From positions 1-56,484 of the forward strand of contig JAXDBS010000101.1 of NCBI GenBank assembly GCA_034678545.1: a stretch of DNA of 56,484 bases, in the 5' to 3' direction. Origin of the DNA: UBA5614 sp034678545 (lineage in GTDB: Bacteria > Cloacimonadota > Cloacimonadia > Cloacimonadales > Cloacimonadaceae). Positions 17,042 to 26,718 of the stretch are shown here, one piece after another. Every line of letters starts with the position of its first letter. Positions within the stretch are counted from its first letter, which is position 1. Both the position numbers and the translations under genes were made by a program. Under the pieces are notes generated by a model. The model had not been told where the DNA came from, ran no database searches, and saw nothing but the letters and a program-made list of their open reading frames with translations.

Positions 17042-17840
17042 AACGATCCCGGGAGATGTTTGTTTCCGACAGCGTGCCGGATTTGGGACAGGCGGCGGCG
17101 CACTTCAAGCAATGGATGCAATTGCAGTCCTCAACATATTCATATAGAGTCAGATCGATATTCATGGGGCAGCTACTGTTGCAGAGACGGCAATCCGTGC
17201 ATTTCTCCAAATTGCGCCTGATCAGGAGGGGTTGGAAACCGAACAGCCTGCCGGTGAGCTGGAAAAGATTCAGAAGGGCGGCATAGGGGCAGAGGAATCG
17301 GCACCAGAAGCGCTCGACAAGCAGGCAGCCAATCAGGACCAGGCCCAGAAAGACGAGTCCGGGCAGGACCAGACGGGGCAGGCTGCCCAGGGTCAGGATG
17401 GGGCAGAGGTTCATATAGAGGGGACTCTTGCGCAGCAGGACGAGGAAAAAGGTCAGGAGCAGGACGGCGTATTTGAGCTTTGCGAACCGACTCTCATAAA
17501 AGAACGGCACCCTTTTCAGCAAACCGTATCTCTTGCCCCTGAGCTTGAAAAGCCATTCCTGAAGCGTGCCCAACGGGCAGACATAGCTGCAAAACTTGCG
17601 CCCCAGAAAGATGGCGGAAATGCCGATCAGCAGGCCGGCCAACACAGCACCGGTGTAACTGAAGAACAGGCCAGAAACAAAGCTCAACTTTATGGCTCCG
17701 AAACAGACAGTGGCATAGGGGCAGAATTGGTGGGCGCTGGAACAACGGCCCTGCCAGAGGCCTACCCAGACCAGGAAGGCAACCAGGAGAAAGGCCGCCT
17801 GGACAGCCAGTCTGAGGGTCTGTGAAGGGTTGGTTTTCAT
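17034..17840 (-). CDS. NapH/CcoG-like 4Fe-4S membrane protein
   Basis: 268 residues with about four or five membrane segments in the first 190. The family signatures FCSYVCPLGTLQEW and FWCRFLCPYAALLN sit on cytoplasmic loops and bind iron-sulfur clusters, followed by a C-terminal two-cluster ferredoxin domain (CTDCRLCNSSCP, CIHCLKCAAACP). NapH homologues pass electrons from quinol or ferredoxin across the membrane. The ATG at 17840 has no clear Shine-Dalgarno; it lies 83 bases after the upstream gene and is probably transcribed with it. Confidence 0.85.
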   Translation of the reverse strand: MKTNPSQTLRLAVQAAFLLVAFLVWVGLWQGRCSSAHQFCPYATVCFGAIKLSFVSGLFFSYTGAVLAGLLIGISAIFLGRKFCSYVCPLGTLQEWLFKLRGKRYGLLKRVPFFYESRFAKLKYAVLLLTFFLVLLRKSPLYMNLCPILTLGSLPRLVLPGLVFLGLVLIGCLLVERFWCRFLCPYAALLNLFQLTGRLFGFQPLLIRRNLEKCTDCRLCNSSCPMNIDLTLYEYVEDCNCIHCLKCAAACPKSGTLSETNISRDRYE

Positions 17841-17923
17841 ATTACGTCAGAGCGGAGGCATCATTCAGAACGAACAGGCTCTGACAGTGATCCGTGCCTG
17901 TCGTATGGTCAGAATGAGATAAT

Positions 17924-19828
17924 CTATTTGAGCAGAACAAGCTTTTGTGTATGCGTCCCCCAAGGGGTGGCAATCTTGACGAAATACAGCCCGGGAATCA
18001 TCCCGCCAGTGCGCGCCAGGTTAATGGAAGCTGCTCCCTTGCCGTCGGTGGTCGCCTTGTAACTCTTCACCAGCTGGCCCTTGACGTTGTACAATCCGGC
18101 TTCGACGGGAGAGTTGGCCTTGCTGCTGATGACCAGGCTGGCATTGTCTGTGAAGGGATTGGGATGGATCGCAATGCAGTCCGTTACGGGTAGGACATTT
18201 TCAGCATTGCCCACGGGCCCGATATGAACGCTGACCACGTTGGAAGGCCCGGACTGGGAGATGGGATTGGAAAAGACAGAAGTAACCCAATACTCATAAT
18301 CGCCGTCCACCAGCCAGGTGTCCGTAAAACTGGTGATATTGGGATTATTGATCGTATTGATGATCAGATTGTTACGGAATACCCGATAACCCAGGAAGTC
18401 TCGGCTGAAATGATTGGGCGGATCCCAATCCAGAAATACGTCATGCTCATCCTGCACGACAGCGGTCAGGTTCTGGGGCGCGGGCAGGCTTTCGATAACT
18501 GGTGTAGGCTCACTCATAACCTGTGTGCCAGGCATCGCGTGTTCATCCCTGGGAGTGACGCCAAATACCAACTGGCTTCCGATATCAGCCTGCACGGCGC
18601 GATAACTCATGCTATTGGCCCCCGAGATCGGCACCGGAGTGGTACTGGGGGGCGTGATCCTGTACCACTGATATTCAGACCCCGTTTCAATGTCATTATC
18701 AGCATCAGAATAGGAGTAACTGGCTGATTGCATGATTGTGCAAACGGGAATACCCGAGACCTGCACATTTGAGGCCACAGGGGCATTATCGAAAAATCCG
18801 TAGCCGGTGACCGGAATAGTGATCAGAGCGTTTTCAGGCATGTTGCTGGTCATGGTGATGGTCCCGGTGTAATCCTGGGTGGCTGTGGGGGTGAAAGTGA
18901 CTACAAAGTCCTGATGGCTCAAAGGAGGAATCGTGAAATTCAGGCGTCCGGAGGGAGCGATGGTGAAGGCGGCATTGTCTGAGGTCAGGGTTCCCGTAGC
19001 GGTATTTTCCCAGTAATTATTGATCCTCAGGATCTGCGTGGCGGTATTGGTTAGGTAAGTATCAGGGAAATTAATCTCGTAAAGGGAGGGGGCATAACCT
19101 CCGAACAGGCCGATAAACGAGTATTTCACTGCTTGCAGAACTTCTTTGGTGCTGTTATTTTGCAGGAAAATAACCATCTCGCAATTGCCGGCATTCCAGG
19201 TTGGACCCAATGTAAAGCTCAGGGGTACCTCGACCTGGGTTTGGGAGGTAAAAGAGACTGTAGTTCCCGTATAAGTAGGCAACATTTTGCGGCAGACCCA
19301 TTCCAGATGTGTCTGACCCTGCCAATTGTACTGGATGTTGGATTCCGTAATGGCGGCATGCAGCCTGAGGTTGCTGTTTGTATCTGTCTCCACTTTATTG
19401 ACCACGACATTCACGGTGTAATCATTGCCGACATTGTCGCCTGTGGCTGCGATCGTGAAATGAGACGCCTCTGTCAGCCTGTCTTGCACAGGTCCGACAT
19501 AATACTGATACATGGATTGGTTGTTGTATCCGCCTTCGATAGCATTCTGGCCATCGAACAGTGCGGTCGGAAAGCTGGAGATGCCATAATAGACGATGCG
19601 TCCCACAGAATCGGTGTTTTCAAAAGGATCGCCATTCAGTCTGTGGTATTCCACCACTGCGACGTCATAGTCATTGGCTATGAGATCTTCCGCACCCATG
19701 GCCGCGCCTGGACAATAGGGACACCAAGTCCCCGTGCCGATCTCCAATAAAACATTCGCCCTTTGGATCCCAGCCAGGGTCCAGCACATCAACAACAGTG
19801 CCAATACCGCAACTATTGTCTTCTTCAT
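17924..19828 (-). CDS. Exported Omp28/thioredoxin-fold protein with C-terminal sorting domain
   Basis: 634 residues. Signal peptide (MKKTIVAVLALLL...), then a thioredoxin-like domain with TGTWCPYCPG (CxxC at 36/39) as in Omp28-related outer-membrane proteins. Next come an Ig-like ASH/HYDIN-type segment (about 255-350), an Ig/FN3 pair, and a C-terminal 80-residue domain of the type IX secretion sorting kind (IHPNPFTDNASLVIS ... GLYNVKGQLV ... GLYFVKIATPWGTHTQKLVLLK). Probably exported across the outer membrane and displayed or released. The start is ATG at 19828 with GGAGG four bases upstream. A TTGACA hexamer lies upstream at 19953-19958. Confidence 0.85.
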   Translation of the reverse strand: MKKTIVAVLALLLMCWTLAGIQRANVLLEIGTGTWCPYCPGAAMGAEDLIANDYDVAVVEYHRLNGDPFENTDSVGRIVYYGISSFPTALFDGQNAIEGGYNNQSMYQYYVGPVQDRLTEASHFTIAATGDNVGNDYTVNVVVNKVETDTNSNLRLHAAITESNIQYNWQGQTHLEWVCRKMLPTYTGTTVSFTSQTQVEVPLSFTLGPTWNAGNCEMVIFLQNNSTKEVLQAVKYSFIGLFGGYAPSLYEINFPDTYLTNTATQILRINNYWENTATGTLTSDNAAFTIAPSGRLNFTIPPLSHQDFVVTFTPTATQDYTGTITMTSNMPENALITIPVTGYGFFDNAPVASNVQVSGIPVCTIMQSASYSYSDADNDIETGSEYQWYRITPPSTTPVPISGANSMSYRAVQADIGSQLVFGVTPRDEHAMPGTQVMSEPTPVIESLPAPQNLTAVVQDEHDVFLDWDPPNHFSRDFLGYRVFRNNLIINTINNPNITSFTDTWLVDGDYEYWVTSVFSNPISQSGPSNVVSVHIGPVGNAENVLPVTDCIAIHPNPFTDNASLVISSKANSPVEAGLYNVKGQLVKSYKATTDGKGAASINLARTGGMIPGLYFVKIATPWGTHTQKLVLLK

Positions 19829-20180
19829 AATTCCTCCACACATTTAGATTTATCTATTAAGGTAAAATCTCAAAGCATACATTTACCAGTTTCACAACCA
19901 TGCATGAAAAAAAACATTGCACTAATGTTCTTTATGTGAATAGAATAAATTCTGTCAATGTTTCTTTCAGCAGATCAGGGAACTGCTGCCAGTGAAATTC
20001 ATTTATCTACATCCTGTTGCCTTTGAAGTGAAACAGGAGTAACAAAGGATAAACTCCGCAAGGAGTATGGTCGCTGGCTTTAAGACCAAGATGGTTTGTA
20101 AAACCGGTAAGCTTATCACGTATTCGTGCCAAACTAATCAGAGCGAATGTAATCTAATACCTTTAAGGGAGGAGATATAA
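19829..20180. other. Gene-free spacer with promoter of the Omp28-like gene
   Basis: It contains TTGACA on the minus strand (19953-19958) followed by a plausible CATAAA/TAAAGA -10 about 16-18 bases downstream. The remaining part, toward the deacetylase stop at 20181, shows only a short CTCC-GCAA-GGAG hairpin at about 20050-20061; no gene seen. Confidence 0.4.
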
Positions 20181-21107
20181 TCAGGCGGGCGGACTCATGG
20201 TTCGCATTGCTTCAGAAACCGGGATCAGCTGTATATTGAGAGACTTGAGCTCTTCCACAAAGCTTCGCAGCGCATCCAATTTGGTCTGGTTATGACAGTG
20301 GGTGATTATGATCACAGGCTCGACCCGGCCCCGGTATTTCTGAAGTTCTTTCAGTTTTGCATCCAGTGTGGCGTTGGTGACATCGGGCACGTCCAGGAAC
20401 ATGTCACGCGAGGCAAAATCCGCACCCAATTCCCGGGCGGCATTACCGGCACGGGATTGATTGGTGGTCCGGCTGTCCAGAAAAAACAGGCCTTTGTCAT
20501 GCAAAGCACCAATCACAGCCTTCATGACTTCCAGGTCAGCCGTGGCTTTGCTGCCCATGTGATTGTTGGCGCCGACAGCCTGGGGCAATTCGGCCATGGC
20601 GTCGCTTACGATCTGGCGGATGGTTTCGGCATCATGGCTGGTGCGGATGAAGTTCTTGCCGTAGCCGTTGCCGTTGCCTTCAGCCTGCATGGGCAGATGG
20701 ATGATAACTTCATGGCCATATACGTTTGCCAGTTGGGCGGATTTCCCTGAGTTGGGAAAACCCGGCATCACGGCAAAGGTGATGTTCCTGTCCAGTTCGG
20801 CAAAGCCTTGCAACAGAGTGCCCCCGATCTGGCCAAAATCGTCAATGACAATCGCCACAGGCGGGATGTTCTCAGAATCGATCCAGGTGTATTTATAATT
20901 GGCCGGTTTGACCTGGGGTTTTCCTTGTTCAAGCGTGTCAGGTTCAGACGGTATTTCCTCAAGTGTTTCCGACGGCTGATCCAGGTAGTTGGAGCTGGCC
21001 GGAGTATCAGGCTGGTCCTTTTCTTTCCTGCAGCCGATGAACAACGAGCTTGCCAACAGGCAGAAAATCAGGTAAAGGGCTATGGTTATCAGTATCTTGC
21101 CGTTCAT
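20181..21107 (-). CDS. Divergent polysaccharide deacetylase lipoprotein (YibQ/DUF610 family)
   Basis: 308 residues. Lipoprotein signal peptide ending LFIGC (Cys at about 26), an acidic/Pro-rich linker, then the divergent polysaccharide deacetylase domain: AIVIDDFGQIGG, HLPMQAEG, GANNHMGS, FFLDSRTTNQS and IITHCHN. The YibQ-type domain is a degenerate NodB fold of envelope proteins; its substrate is not established. AGGAT lies six bases before the ATG at 21107. Third gene of the M14-DUF192-deacetylase unit, 7 bases after DUF192. Confidence 0.85.
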   Translation of the reverse strand: MNGKILITIALYLIFCLLASSLFIGCRKEKDQPDTPASSNYLDQPSETLEEIPSEPDTLEQGKPQVKPANYKYTWIDSENIPPVAIVIDDFGQIGGTLLQGFAELDRNITFAVMPGFPNSGKSAQLANVYGHEVIIHLPMQAEGNGNGYGKNFIRTSHDAETIRQIVSDAMAELPQAVGANNHMGSKATADLEVMKAVIGALHDKGLFFLDSRTTNQSRAGNAARELGADFASRDMFLDVPDVTNATLDAKLKELQKYRGRVEPVIIITHCHNQTKLDALRSFVEELKSLNIQLIPVSEAMRTMSPPA

Positions 21108-21114
21108 TCTAATC

Positions 21115-21681
21115 CTATCTTGTTTGTGTGTTTTCCGCTATGCGGTTCCAGCGGAATCTATCCCCTGGCTTTAGTCCGAACCTTTGAGACAGGCCGGCAT
21201 TGACCTCCAAAACAAACTTAGATTTCCCGGCCGAAGCGATGTTATCCTCGGAAAAAGGCCTTGTATGCTCACTGATGGAAACTATCAGGCTGTCTTCGCC
21301 GATGAAAATGATATCCAGCGGCAGATAAGTGTTTTTCATCCAAAACCTTTGGATCTCATTTGCGTCCATGATAAAAAGCATGGCCTGTCCGGTACTTAAG
21401 GTATCCCTTTCCATCAGACCCCGCTTCCTCTTCTCTTCAGTATCGGCGATCTCCAGATCAAAACTGCAGAGCAGAGCGCCGCCGTCTGAGTAAAAAGACG
21501 CTTTGCCCTGATGGGTGAAGCCCTGAGTGGAAGCGGGCGGTTTGGTCAATGTTGGCCTTTCAGGCAGCAGAATAATGACAACGACGAGTACGGCCGCGAC
21601 GAGCAGGAGCAGGATGCCAAGATAGATGCTCCGGATCGAGCTGCGGGTCTGTTTGGCAGCTGAGAGTTTTTCCTTGTTCAT
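21115..21681 (-). CDS. DUF192 protein with N-terminal membrane anchor
   Basis: 188 residues. A short cytoplasmic start, one membrane segment (IYLGILLLLVAAVLVVVIILL, about 20-40), a linker, then DUF192 (RGLMERDTLSTGQAMLFIMD; FWMKNTYLPLDIIFIGEDSLI; FVLEVNAG). DUF192 domains are small, usually periplasmic, beta-barrel-like and of unknown function. The start at 21681 overlaps the M14 stop as ATGA; a longer frame inside the M14 gene is rejected. Confidence 0.85.
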   Translation of the reverse strand: MNKEKLSAAKQTRSSIRSIYLGILLLLVAAVLVVVIILLPERPTLTKPPASTQGFTHQGKASFYSDGGALLCSFDLEIADTEEKRKRGLMERDTLSTGQAMLFIMDANEIQRFWMKNTYLPLDIIFIGEDSLIVSISEHTRPFSEDNIASAGKSKFVLEVNAGLSQRFGLKPGDRFRWNRIAENTQTR

Positions 21682-24590
21682 CTCAGGATAAGCAATTTGG
21701 CCGTGCAGGTTTTCCCGGGCGTGGCCAGGAGGCAATAATAAATGCCGTTGGCCAAGAGCTTTCCCTGTTCGTTCCTGCCGTCAAAGACGGCGGCATGCAT
21801 GCCTTTGTTTTGCAAGCCGTCCACCAGGGTCCTGACCAGCTGGCCGCGTGGATTAAACACTTTCAGTGTTACAGAAGTTTCGGCTTTGGACAAGTAATAC
21901 CTCATCCGCGTAAGCCCGGAAAAAGGATTCGGATATGCGCCCAAAAGGGCCGTTGCTTGCATCGGAGGCTGCTCTTCGCCCAGGCCGGTCATCATGATAT
22001 CCATATCAACAGGCTGATCATTGACCGTTCCGGAACAATGCAAAAACTGGCTGGAGGTAACAGCATTAAGGGTCAGGAAATCGGATGGCGGAAACTGGTC
22101 ATTCAGGCACAGGAGACTGACTGTGCAGTTATCAGCTTCCAGATTGTACATGATATCCGGATCGTTAGGAGCCCAGACAAGGCCTGTAAAAGCAAGGCTG
22201 TCCGGGGAGGAGAAGTTCAAAGTCAGAGCTTTCAGATGGGATGGGTTACTCAGAGTAAAACCAAGAACCTGATCAGGAGAATAGATCAGAGACAAGCCAG
22301 GATCCGAAAATTCAATCTCCGGGCCTGACTGCACGGGGAAGGAGGCAAACTGCTCAATCCGGTCGTAGATGTACAATGCATCGGTAGCAGTGACCAGACT
22401 GTCATTGTCAACATCGACGCTTTGAAGCCTGAAGCTTTCCCAAGGGGAAGGATCGATGCCGCTGATCAGGTTGTCGCCGTATGAATACGCGAAAGCGTTT
22501 TCCGCATCTGAGCAATCGATCAACCAATTGGAGTCAGAATCCCCATACACGGTCTGGTCTGTTCTCAGTCCCCTGATAATCACATTATCGATAAATACGC
22601 CGTCTGCCGTAACCATGTTGTCCGAAGTAAGCTTGAACTGCAGGTACAAGTTACCGCCTTCAAAAGCCTGGAGCGGGAATATGAAGTTTTGCCAAGTCGT
22701 GGCCACACCTGTGTAAATGGCGAGCGAAGTCCAGGTGACGCCGTCTGCAGAGGCATTGACGTATAAATAATCATAACCGCTTTCCAGGTTGTATTTGAGA
22801 TCAAAGGAGAGATACGCCTCATAAGCGTTCAGCAGCGAAACAGGGGAGGACAGCGCGGCTGACAAGGTTACATTATTGGAGTAGTTGCCCGATGGTGAAT
22901 CAGCCAGGACCTGGTTTGAGTTTTGGGTTATGACGGCCCAGGGGGACTGAACGGTCCATTGTGTCAACCCGTTACTGAAATCGTCGAGAAACAAGGGTTG
23001 CGATAAAACAATAATCTGTCTGCCGGAGTCAGCCCCAATGACAAAATGCTCAGAGTAAAAACCCTGATTTCCAGCTGTGCTGATGGATAGTATGTAATAG
23101 CCGGCAGGAATGGAGGTGAATTCAAATTCGCCCAGGCTGCTGGTCTGCGTCTCGTATGAACTGGAACCGTAATACAATCTGACATTGGCTGCGGATATGG
23201 CATTACCGGCCTGATCAATGACCGTGCCGCCGTACTGCGTGTATTGTATTGGCTCCAGCACGAAATTCTGGATAGCGGGGGCAGCAGCGGAGACGACCAC
23301 GTCCGCCGAGGCGGTCTGGTATCCTTCGGCATAAACGGTCAGGGTGTAGTTGCCGGGAAGCAGCATCCTGTGATAGTCTCCGACCTGAGGATCAGTCCTG
23401 ATGTCTATCCCAGTGGAATTCAGATCAATGGTCGCCAATAGAGGTTCTCCTGACGTATTTGTCACAGTCCCGTGCACGCCCTGTTGAATGAATTCAATGA
23501 AGGACAAGATGGATTCCTGGTTCAGGTTCCAATAACTGTCAAGGGTAGTGGAAGCAGGCCACTTGATGTTGCTGACCTCGACCGTCAGATCCATACAGGC
23601 GTTGTTGGCATAAACCCAGTCCTGCAAAGTGCCCTCAGCAATGTACCATTGGGCTCCGTTTGTGATACCCTGTGGAAACTGGGTGCTGTTATACATCTCA
23701 GTATTGTGGGTCGAGTAAGTCAGGGCGGCCTGGACAAACCAGGCGTTGTCCGGAGTCAGGGGGTATATATAGTCCCAGGGATAATTCGCAACCAGCGCGC
23801 CTCCGTGATAATTGGATGAGAGATTAATGCTCTGTTCATTTCCGTGATTCATGACAGCAATAGTCTCAGGCTGCCAAGCCATGCCATCCGGATGTTCGGA
23901 ACCAATTGGCAGGGGGAAGTTGCGGTTCAGATCAGCTCCGTTGGCGTTATAGCGGCTATGGGCTACATAGCCGTCAGGGTTGAGCATCGGACAAATCCAG
24001 AGTTCCGTATTATTGACAATGTCGGCTATCCGCGTATTGGCCGGGTATTGAGTTGTCAGCAACTGGATCAATCTGATCAGCAAGTCATAGCCTACGACTT
24101 CATCACCATGCATGGAAGATACCCAGCGAAATTCCGGTTCGTTTTCCTGAATAGTCACATTATCACTGATCTTCATGAAATAAAGCGGACGGTTTTGAAC
24201 CGAACTTCCAAACTGGATCAACTGGCAAATATCAGGATATTGGGTTGCGGTATTTTGCATAAAAGTGATGAATTCAGACCACGTATAATAAGCCCGCATC
24301 GGATCCCGGGAATTATGGGTTGCCTCCCAGAGGGAGTCGGCATAGGCCTTGGCCTGGTCGGGCATGGGTTCCGCCATAAAGCCGTGAGACAGGATCTTTT
24401 GATAATCCGCATCGTCAGGGACATATGCTATGATGGTTTGAGTATCCCGATTGACGTAATCAACGCTGATATTCAATTCATTGAGTTTTTTAACATCGGT
24501 GTCAATCTGCCAGCTGGTTATCTTCAGCGGATAAGCCATAACAGCAAGCTGGATTGAAAGCAATAATATCAGCAAAGTGAGTTTTTTCAT
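21678..24590 (-). CDS. Exported M14 zinc carboxypeptidase, multidomain, with sorting domain
   Basis: 970 residues. Signal peptide (1-19), inhibitory-like pro-region, then a peptidase M14 domain with zinc ligands H161/E164 in MHGDE and H262 in NYHGG, NRNF at 222-225, and the catalytic glutamate E338 in LTVEVS. After it follow two carboxypeptidase-regulatory-like Ig domains, a jelly-roll/MAM-like domain, a dockerin-like pair of Asp-rich loops (GDSDSNWLIDCSDA and VDVDNDSLVTATDA), a cohesin-like beta segment, and a C-terminal sorting domain (YPNPFSGLTRMRYYLSK ... GIYYCLLAT). Likely a secreted or surface-bound peptidase feeding amino-acid fermentation. The start at 24590 has AAAGG seven bases upstream; TTGACA is at 24771-24776. 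Confidence 0.88.
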   Translation of the reverse strand: MKKLTLLILLLSIQLAVMAYPLKITSWQIDTDVKKLNELNISVDYVNRDTQTIIAYVPDDADYQKILSHGFMAEPMPDQAKAYADSLWEATHNSRDPMRAYYTWSEFITFMQNTATQYPDICQLIQFGSSVQNRPLYFMKISDNVTIQENEPEFRWVSSMHGDEVVGYDLLIRLIQLLTTQYPANTRIADIVNNTELWICPMLNPDGYVAHSRYNANGADLNRNFPLPIGSEHPDGMAWQPETIAVMNHGNEQSINLSSNYHGGALVANYPWDYIYPLTPDNAWFVQAALTYSTHNTEMYNSTQFPQGITNGAQWYIAEGTLQDWVYANNACMDLTVEVSNIKWPASTTLDSYWNLNQESILSFIEFIQQGVHGTVTNTSGEPLLATIDLNSTGIDIRTDPQVGDYHRMLLPGNYTLTVYAEGYQTASADVVVSAAAPAIQNFVLEPIQYTQYGGTVIDQAGNAISAANVRLYYGSSSYETQTSSLGEFEFTSIPAGYYILSISTAGNQGFYSEHFVIGADSGRQIIVLSQPLFLDDFSNGLTQWTVQSPWAVITQNSNQVLADSPSGNYSNNVTLSAALSSPVSLLNAYEAYLSFDLKYNLESGYDYLYVNASADGVTWTSLAIYTGVATTWQNFIFPLQAFEGGNLYLQFKLTSDNMVTADGVFIDNVIIRGLRTDQTVYGDSDSNWLIDCSDAENAFAYSYGDNLISGIDPSPWESFRLQSVDVDNDSLVTATDALYIYDRIEQFASFPVQSGPEIEFSDPGLSLIYSPDQVLGFTLSNPSHLKALTLNFSSPDSLAFTGLVWAPNDPDIMYNLEADNCTVSLLCLNDQFPPSDFLTLNAVTSSQFLHCSGTVNDQPVDMDIMMTGLGEEQPPMQATALLGAYPNPFSGLTRMRYYLSKAETSVTLKVFNPRGQLVRTLVDGLQNKGMHAAVFDGRNEQGKLLANGIYYCLLATPGKTCTAKLLILR

Positions 24591-24770
24591 TAATGAACCT
24601 TTACACCTTTTTGTTTTTTCGTATTCACTTCCATCGTTATTAATCAAAGCCAGGTTACCAACGGCACATACCCAGATTCGCTTAATGCTGCTTCATTCCT
24701 GATCTGACATGATTCGCGGCGGGGCATTGCGTTGGACCTGGCAAATTCATTCCATTGAGGAGCGTGTTTT

Positions 24771-24776
24771 TGTCAA
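24771..24776 (-). promoter_or_regulatory. -35 hexamer upstream of the M14 gene
   Basis: TTGACA on the minus strand, 180 bases before the M14 start. The -10 is unclear (GGAATGAAT at about the right place). Confidence 0.35.
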
Positions 24777-24790
24777 GCCAATCTATGGTG

Positions 24791-24808
24791 AATGACCTGA
24801 CGGTCATT
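24791..24808. terminator. 7-bp hairpin after tsaD, terminator-like
   Basis: AATGACC (24791-24797), TGAC loop, GGTCATT (24802-24808), 8 bases past the tsaD stop on the minus strand. There is no T-tract on the minus strand, so it is only a candidate end of the glucan-tsaD operon. Confidence 0.35.
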
Positions 24809-24815
24809 TATTCCG

Positions 24816-25835
24816 TTAAACAAACCTGAGCCCTTTGGTCGAAAAGGCATTCACAGCCAGGTCTGCAAACAAGCCCTGCTCGAATTTGGGGACAGCAGCA
24901 GCCCCGACCATGGCGGCATTATCCATGCAGAGCTCCATAGGCGGGAACAGCACATTCACGTGTATGGCTGCGGCCTCTTTCAGCATTGATTCACGCAGCA
25001 TGGAATTTGCCGCCACCCCCCCCGCCATTAAAATGGTCTTGATGTTATTCAATCTGGCATATCTGATGGTTTTATTAACCAGGGGAGTGATGATGGCTGT
25101 CTGGATGGAAGCGGCAAGATCGGCTTTATGTCTGGAAATGAAAGAGGCAGATTGATTTGCGCAATACTGGAGGATGGCAGTTTTCAGGCCGCTGTAACTG
25201 AAGTTGTAATTGTCCTTACTTCTCAGAGCGAGGGGGAAATTATAAAAACCGGAATCACCGGAAGCTGCCAATTTGTCGATCAGCGGCCCGCCCGGATAAC
25301 CCAAGTGCAACATCTTGGCTGCTTTATCGAAGGTTTCTCCGGCAGCGTCATCAAGAGTCTTTCCCACCTGTGTGAATTTAATATCAGACTCGAACAGGAC
25401 AAGTTCCGTATGCCCGCCTGAAACGACCAACGCCAAATAGGGAGGTGCGATATGCTGATGAGAGAGATGATTGGCAAATACGTGACCCAGCATGTGATTG
25501 ATTGTGATCAGAGGTATGCTGATGCTCCAGGATAGGCTTTTAGCAAAGGCCAATCCGACAATGAGCGAACCTATAAGGCCGGGATTGATGGATACGGCGA
25601 CAGCTGCAAGGTCCGGGAAGGAAAGATCGGCCCGCAGCATCACTTTTTCCGTAAGCTGCATCATATTGCGCATGTGCAGGCGCGAGGCAAGTTCAGGTAA
25701 AACACCCCCAAAATTATCGTGCTGCGGTTGCGATGATGTCAGCTGTGAAACAACCCGATAATCAAGAGAGACAATGGCGGCCGAGGTATCATCACAGGAG
25801 GATTCCAGGGCTAGAATAAACTTATCTGCTTTCAC
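24816..25835 (-). CDS. tsaD: tRNA N6-adenosine threonylcarbamoyltransferase TsaD
   Basis: 339 residues, normal length. ASKHA-fold enzyme that, with TsaB and TsaE, transfers the threonylcarbamoyl group to A37 of ANN-decoding tRNAs. ALESSCDDTSAAIV at the start, the metal-binding NHMLGHVFAN (His-x3-His) and VVSGGHTEL are all present, as is GGVAANSMLRE. The first codon is GTG at 25835, 14 bases inside the YbbR-domain gene, with no Shine-Dalgarno, so it depends on translational coupling. Last gene of the glucan operon. Confidence 0.95.
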   Translation of the reverse strand: MKADKFILALESSCDDTSAAIVSLDYRVVSQLTSSQPQHDNFGGVLPELASRLHMRNMMQLTEKVMLRADLSFPDLAAVAVSINPGLIGSLIVGLAFAKSLSWSISIPLITINHMLGHVFANHLSHQHIAPPYLALVVSGGHTELVLFESDIKFTQVGKTLDDAAGETFDKAAKMLHLGYPGGPLIDKLAASGDSGFYNFPLALRSKDNYNFSYSGLKTAILQYCANQSASFISRHKADLAASIQTAIITPLVNKTIRYARLNNIKTILMAGGVAANSMLRESMLKEAAAIHVNVLFPPMELCMDNAAMVGAAAVPKFEQGLFADLAVNAFSTKGLRFV

Positions 25836-26718
25836 TGCCGGAGCGGGATATGCGGTTGACTTCCCGCGGATAATAATCCATTATTCTGATGCCGGGGGGG
25901 CATTTTACCAGGAGGGTGATTTCCCCATCTGTTTCCTTTGTAAGATCAGGGGTAACCTCGATCTGCTCTGGCGTCAGGTTGATTACGGCTTTGCTTTCAC
26001 CCTGGACTCTGACCGTGATTTCGTCGGGATAGAACATGGATGATTTTGCCATAGAAACCGGGACCCTGGTGAACACCCTGGTCGTCTGGTTTTGATCCGG
26101 AGCCTTGAGTTCTGTGTCGGCTGGCTCGATCCTGAGTTCAGAATCCGGATTGACAAGTTTTAGCCGAATCGCATTGCTTTTAAGCATTTCAGCGGTGACA
26201 GGCTCAGTTCTTATTTTGATAATGGATTGCAGGATTTCCTCGGGGCCGTGGACGACAGCGTGATCCCGAATCAAAAGGTACTTTTTTTTCTGTATCTGCT
26301 GCTTGGTGTCCAGGTCGGCGTATGCAATCTCAATCGGTACTGTTTTGCGGCCGATCATGTCTTTTTTAGATGTCTGTCTGAAAGCTAGAGGTTCAATTTG
26401 TACATGATTAAGATGAGGCAGCACAGAGATCGAGGTTTTACCGGGATCCAAATCCGCAATCTTTGTTTCCCAGGTTAAGGGAGGATATTGCGCGCTGGTA
26501 TTGGACAAGATTAGCTTGATGATGTCAAGTCCCTTGCCGGTTACTCGGCATTTAACCTTATCTGGCAAAGCAGAGAATTGAGAGTTATCTGATTCGGCAA
26601 ATTCCAACGGCAATGATACGGCAGTGGACTGCTCTTGGGTCAATACTGCCTGCAGCCAAAAAATCAGCGCCAGGCATAAGGATAGGCCGAGTATCATTAA
26701 TCTGCTGTGTCTTTTCAT
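25822..26718 (-). CDS. YbbR-domain (CdaR-like) membrane-anchored protein
   Basis: 298 residues. An N-terminal membrane segment (RLMILGLSLCLALIFWLQAVL) is followed by two or three YbbR-type beta domains (around FSALPDKVKCRVTGKGLDIIKLI and later RTEPVTAEMLKS). In Firmicutes YbbR/CdaR regulates the diadenylate cyclase CdaA; no cdaA is visible here, so the role is open. The ATG overlaps the regulator stop as ATGA. Confidence 0.75.
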   Translation of the reverse strand: MKRHSRLMILGLSLCLALIFWLQAVLTQEQSTAVSLPLEFAESDNSQFSALPDKVKCRVTGKGLDIIKLILSNTSAQYPPLTWETKIADLDPGKTSISVLPHLNHVQIEPLAFRQTSKKDMIGRKTVPIEIAYADLDTKQQIQKKKYLLIRDHAVVHGPEEILQSIIKIRTEPVTAEMLKSNAIRLKLVNPDSELRIEPADTELKAPDQNQTTRVFTRVPVSMAKSSMFYPDEITVRVQGESKAVINLTPEQIEVTPDLTKETDGEITLLVKCPPGIRIMDYYPREVNRISRSGSESR

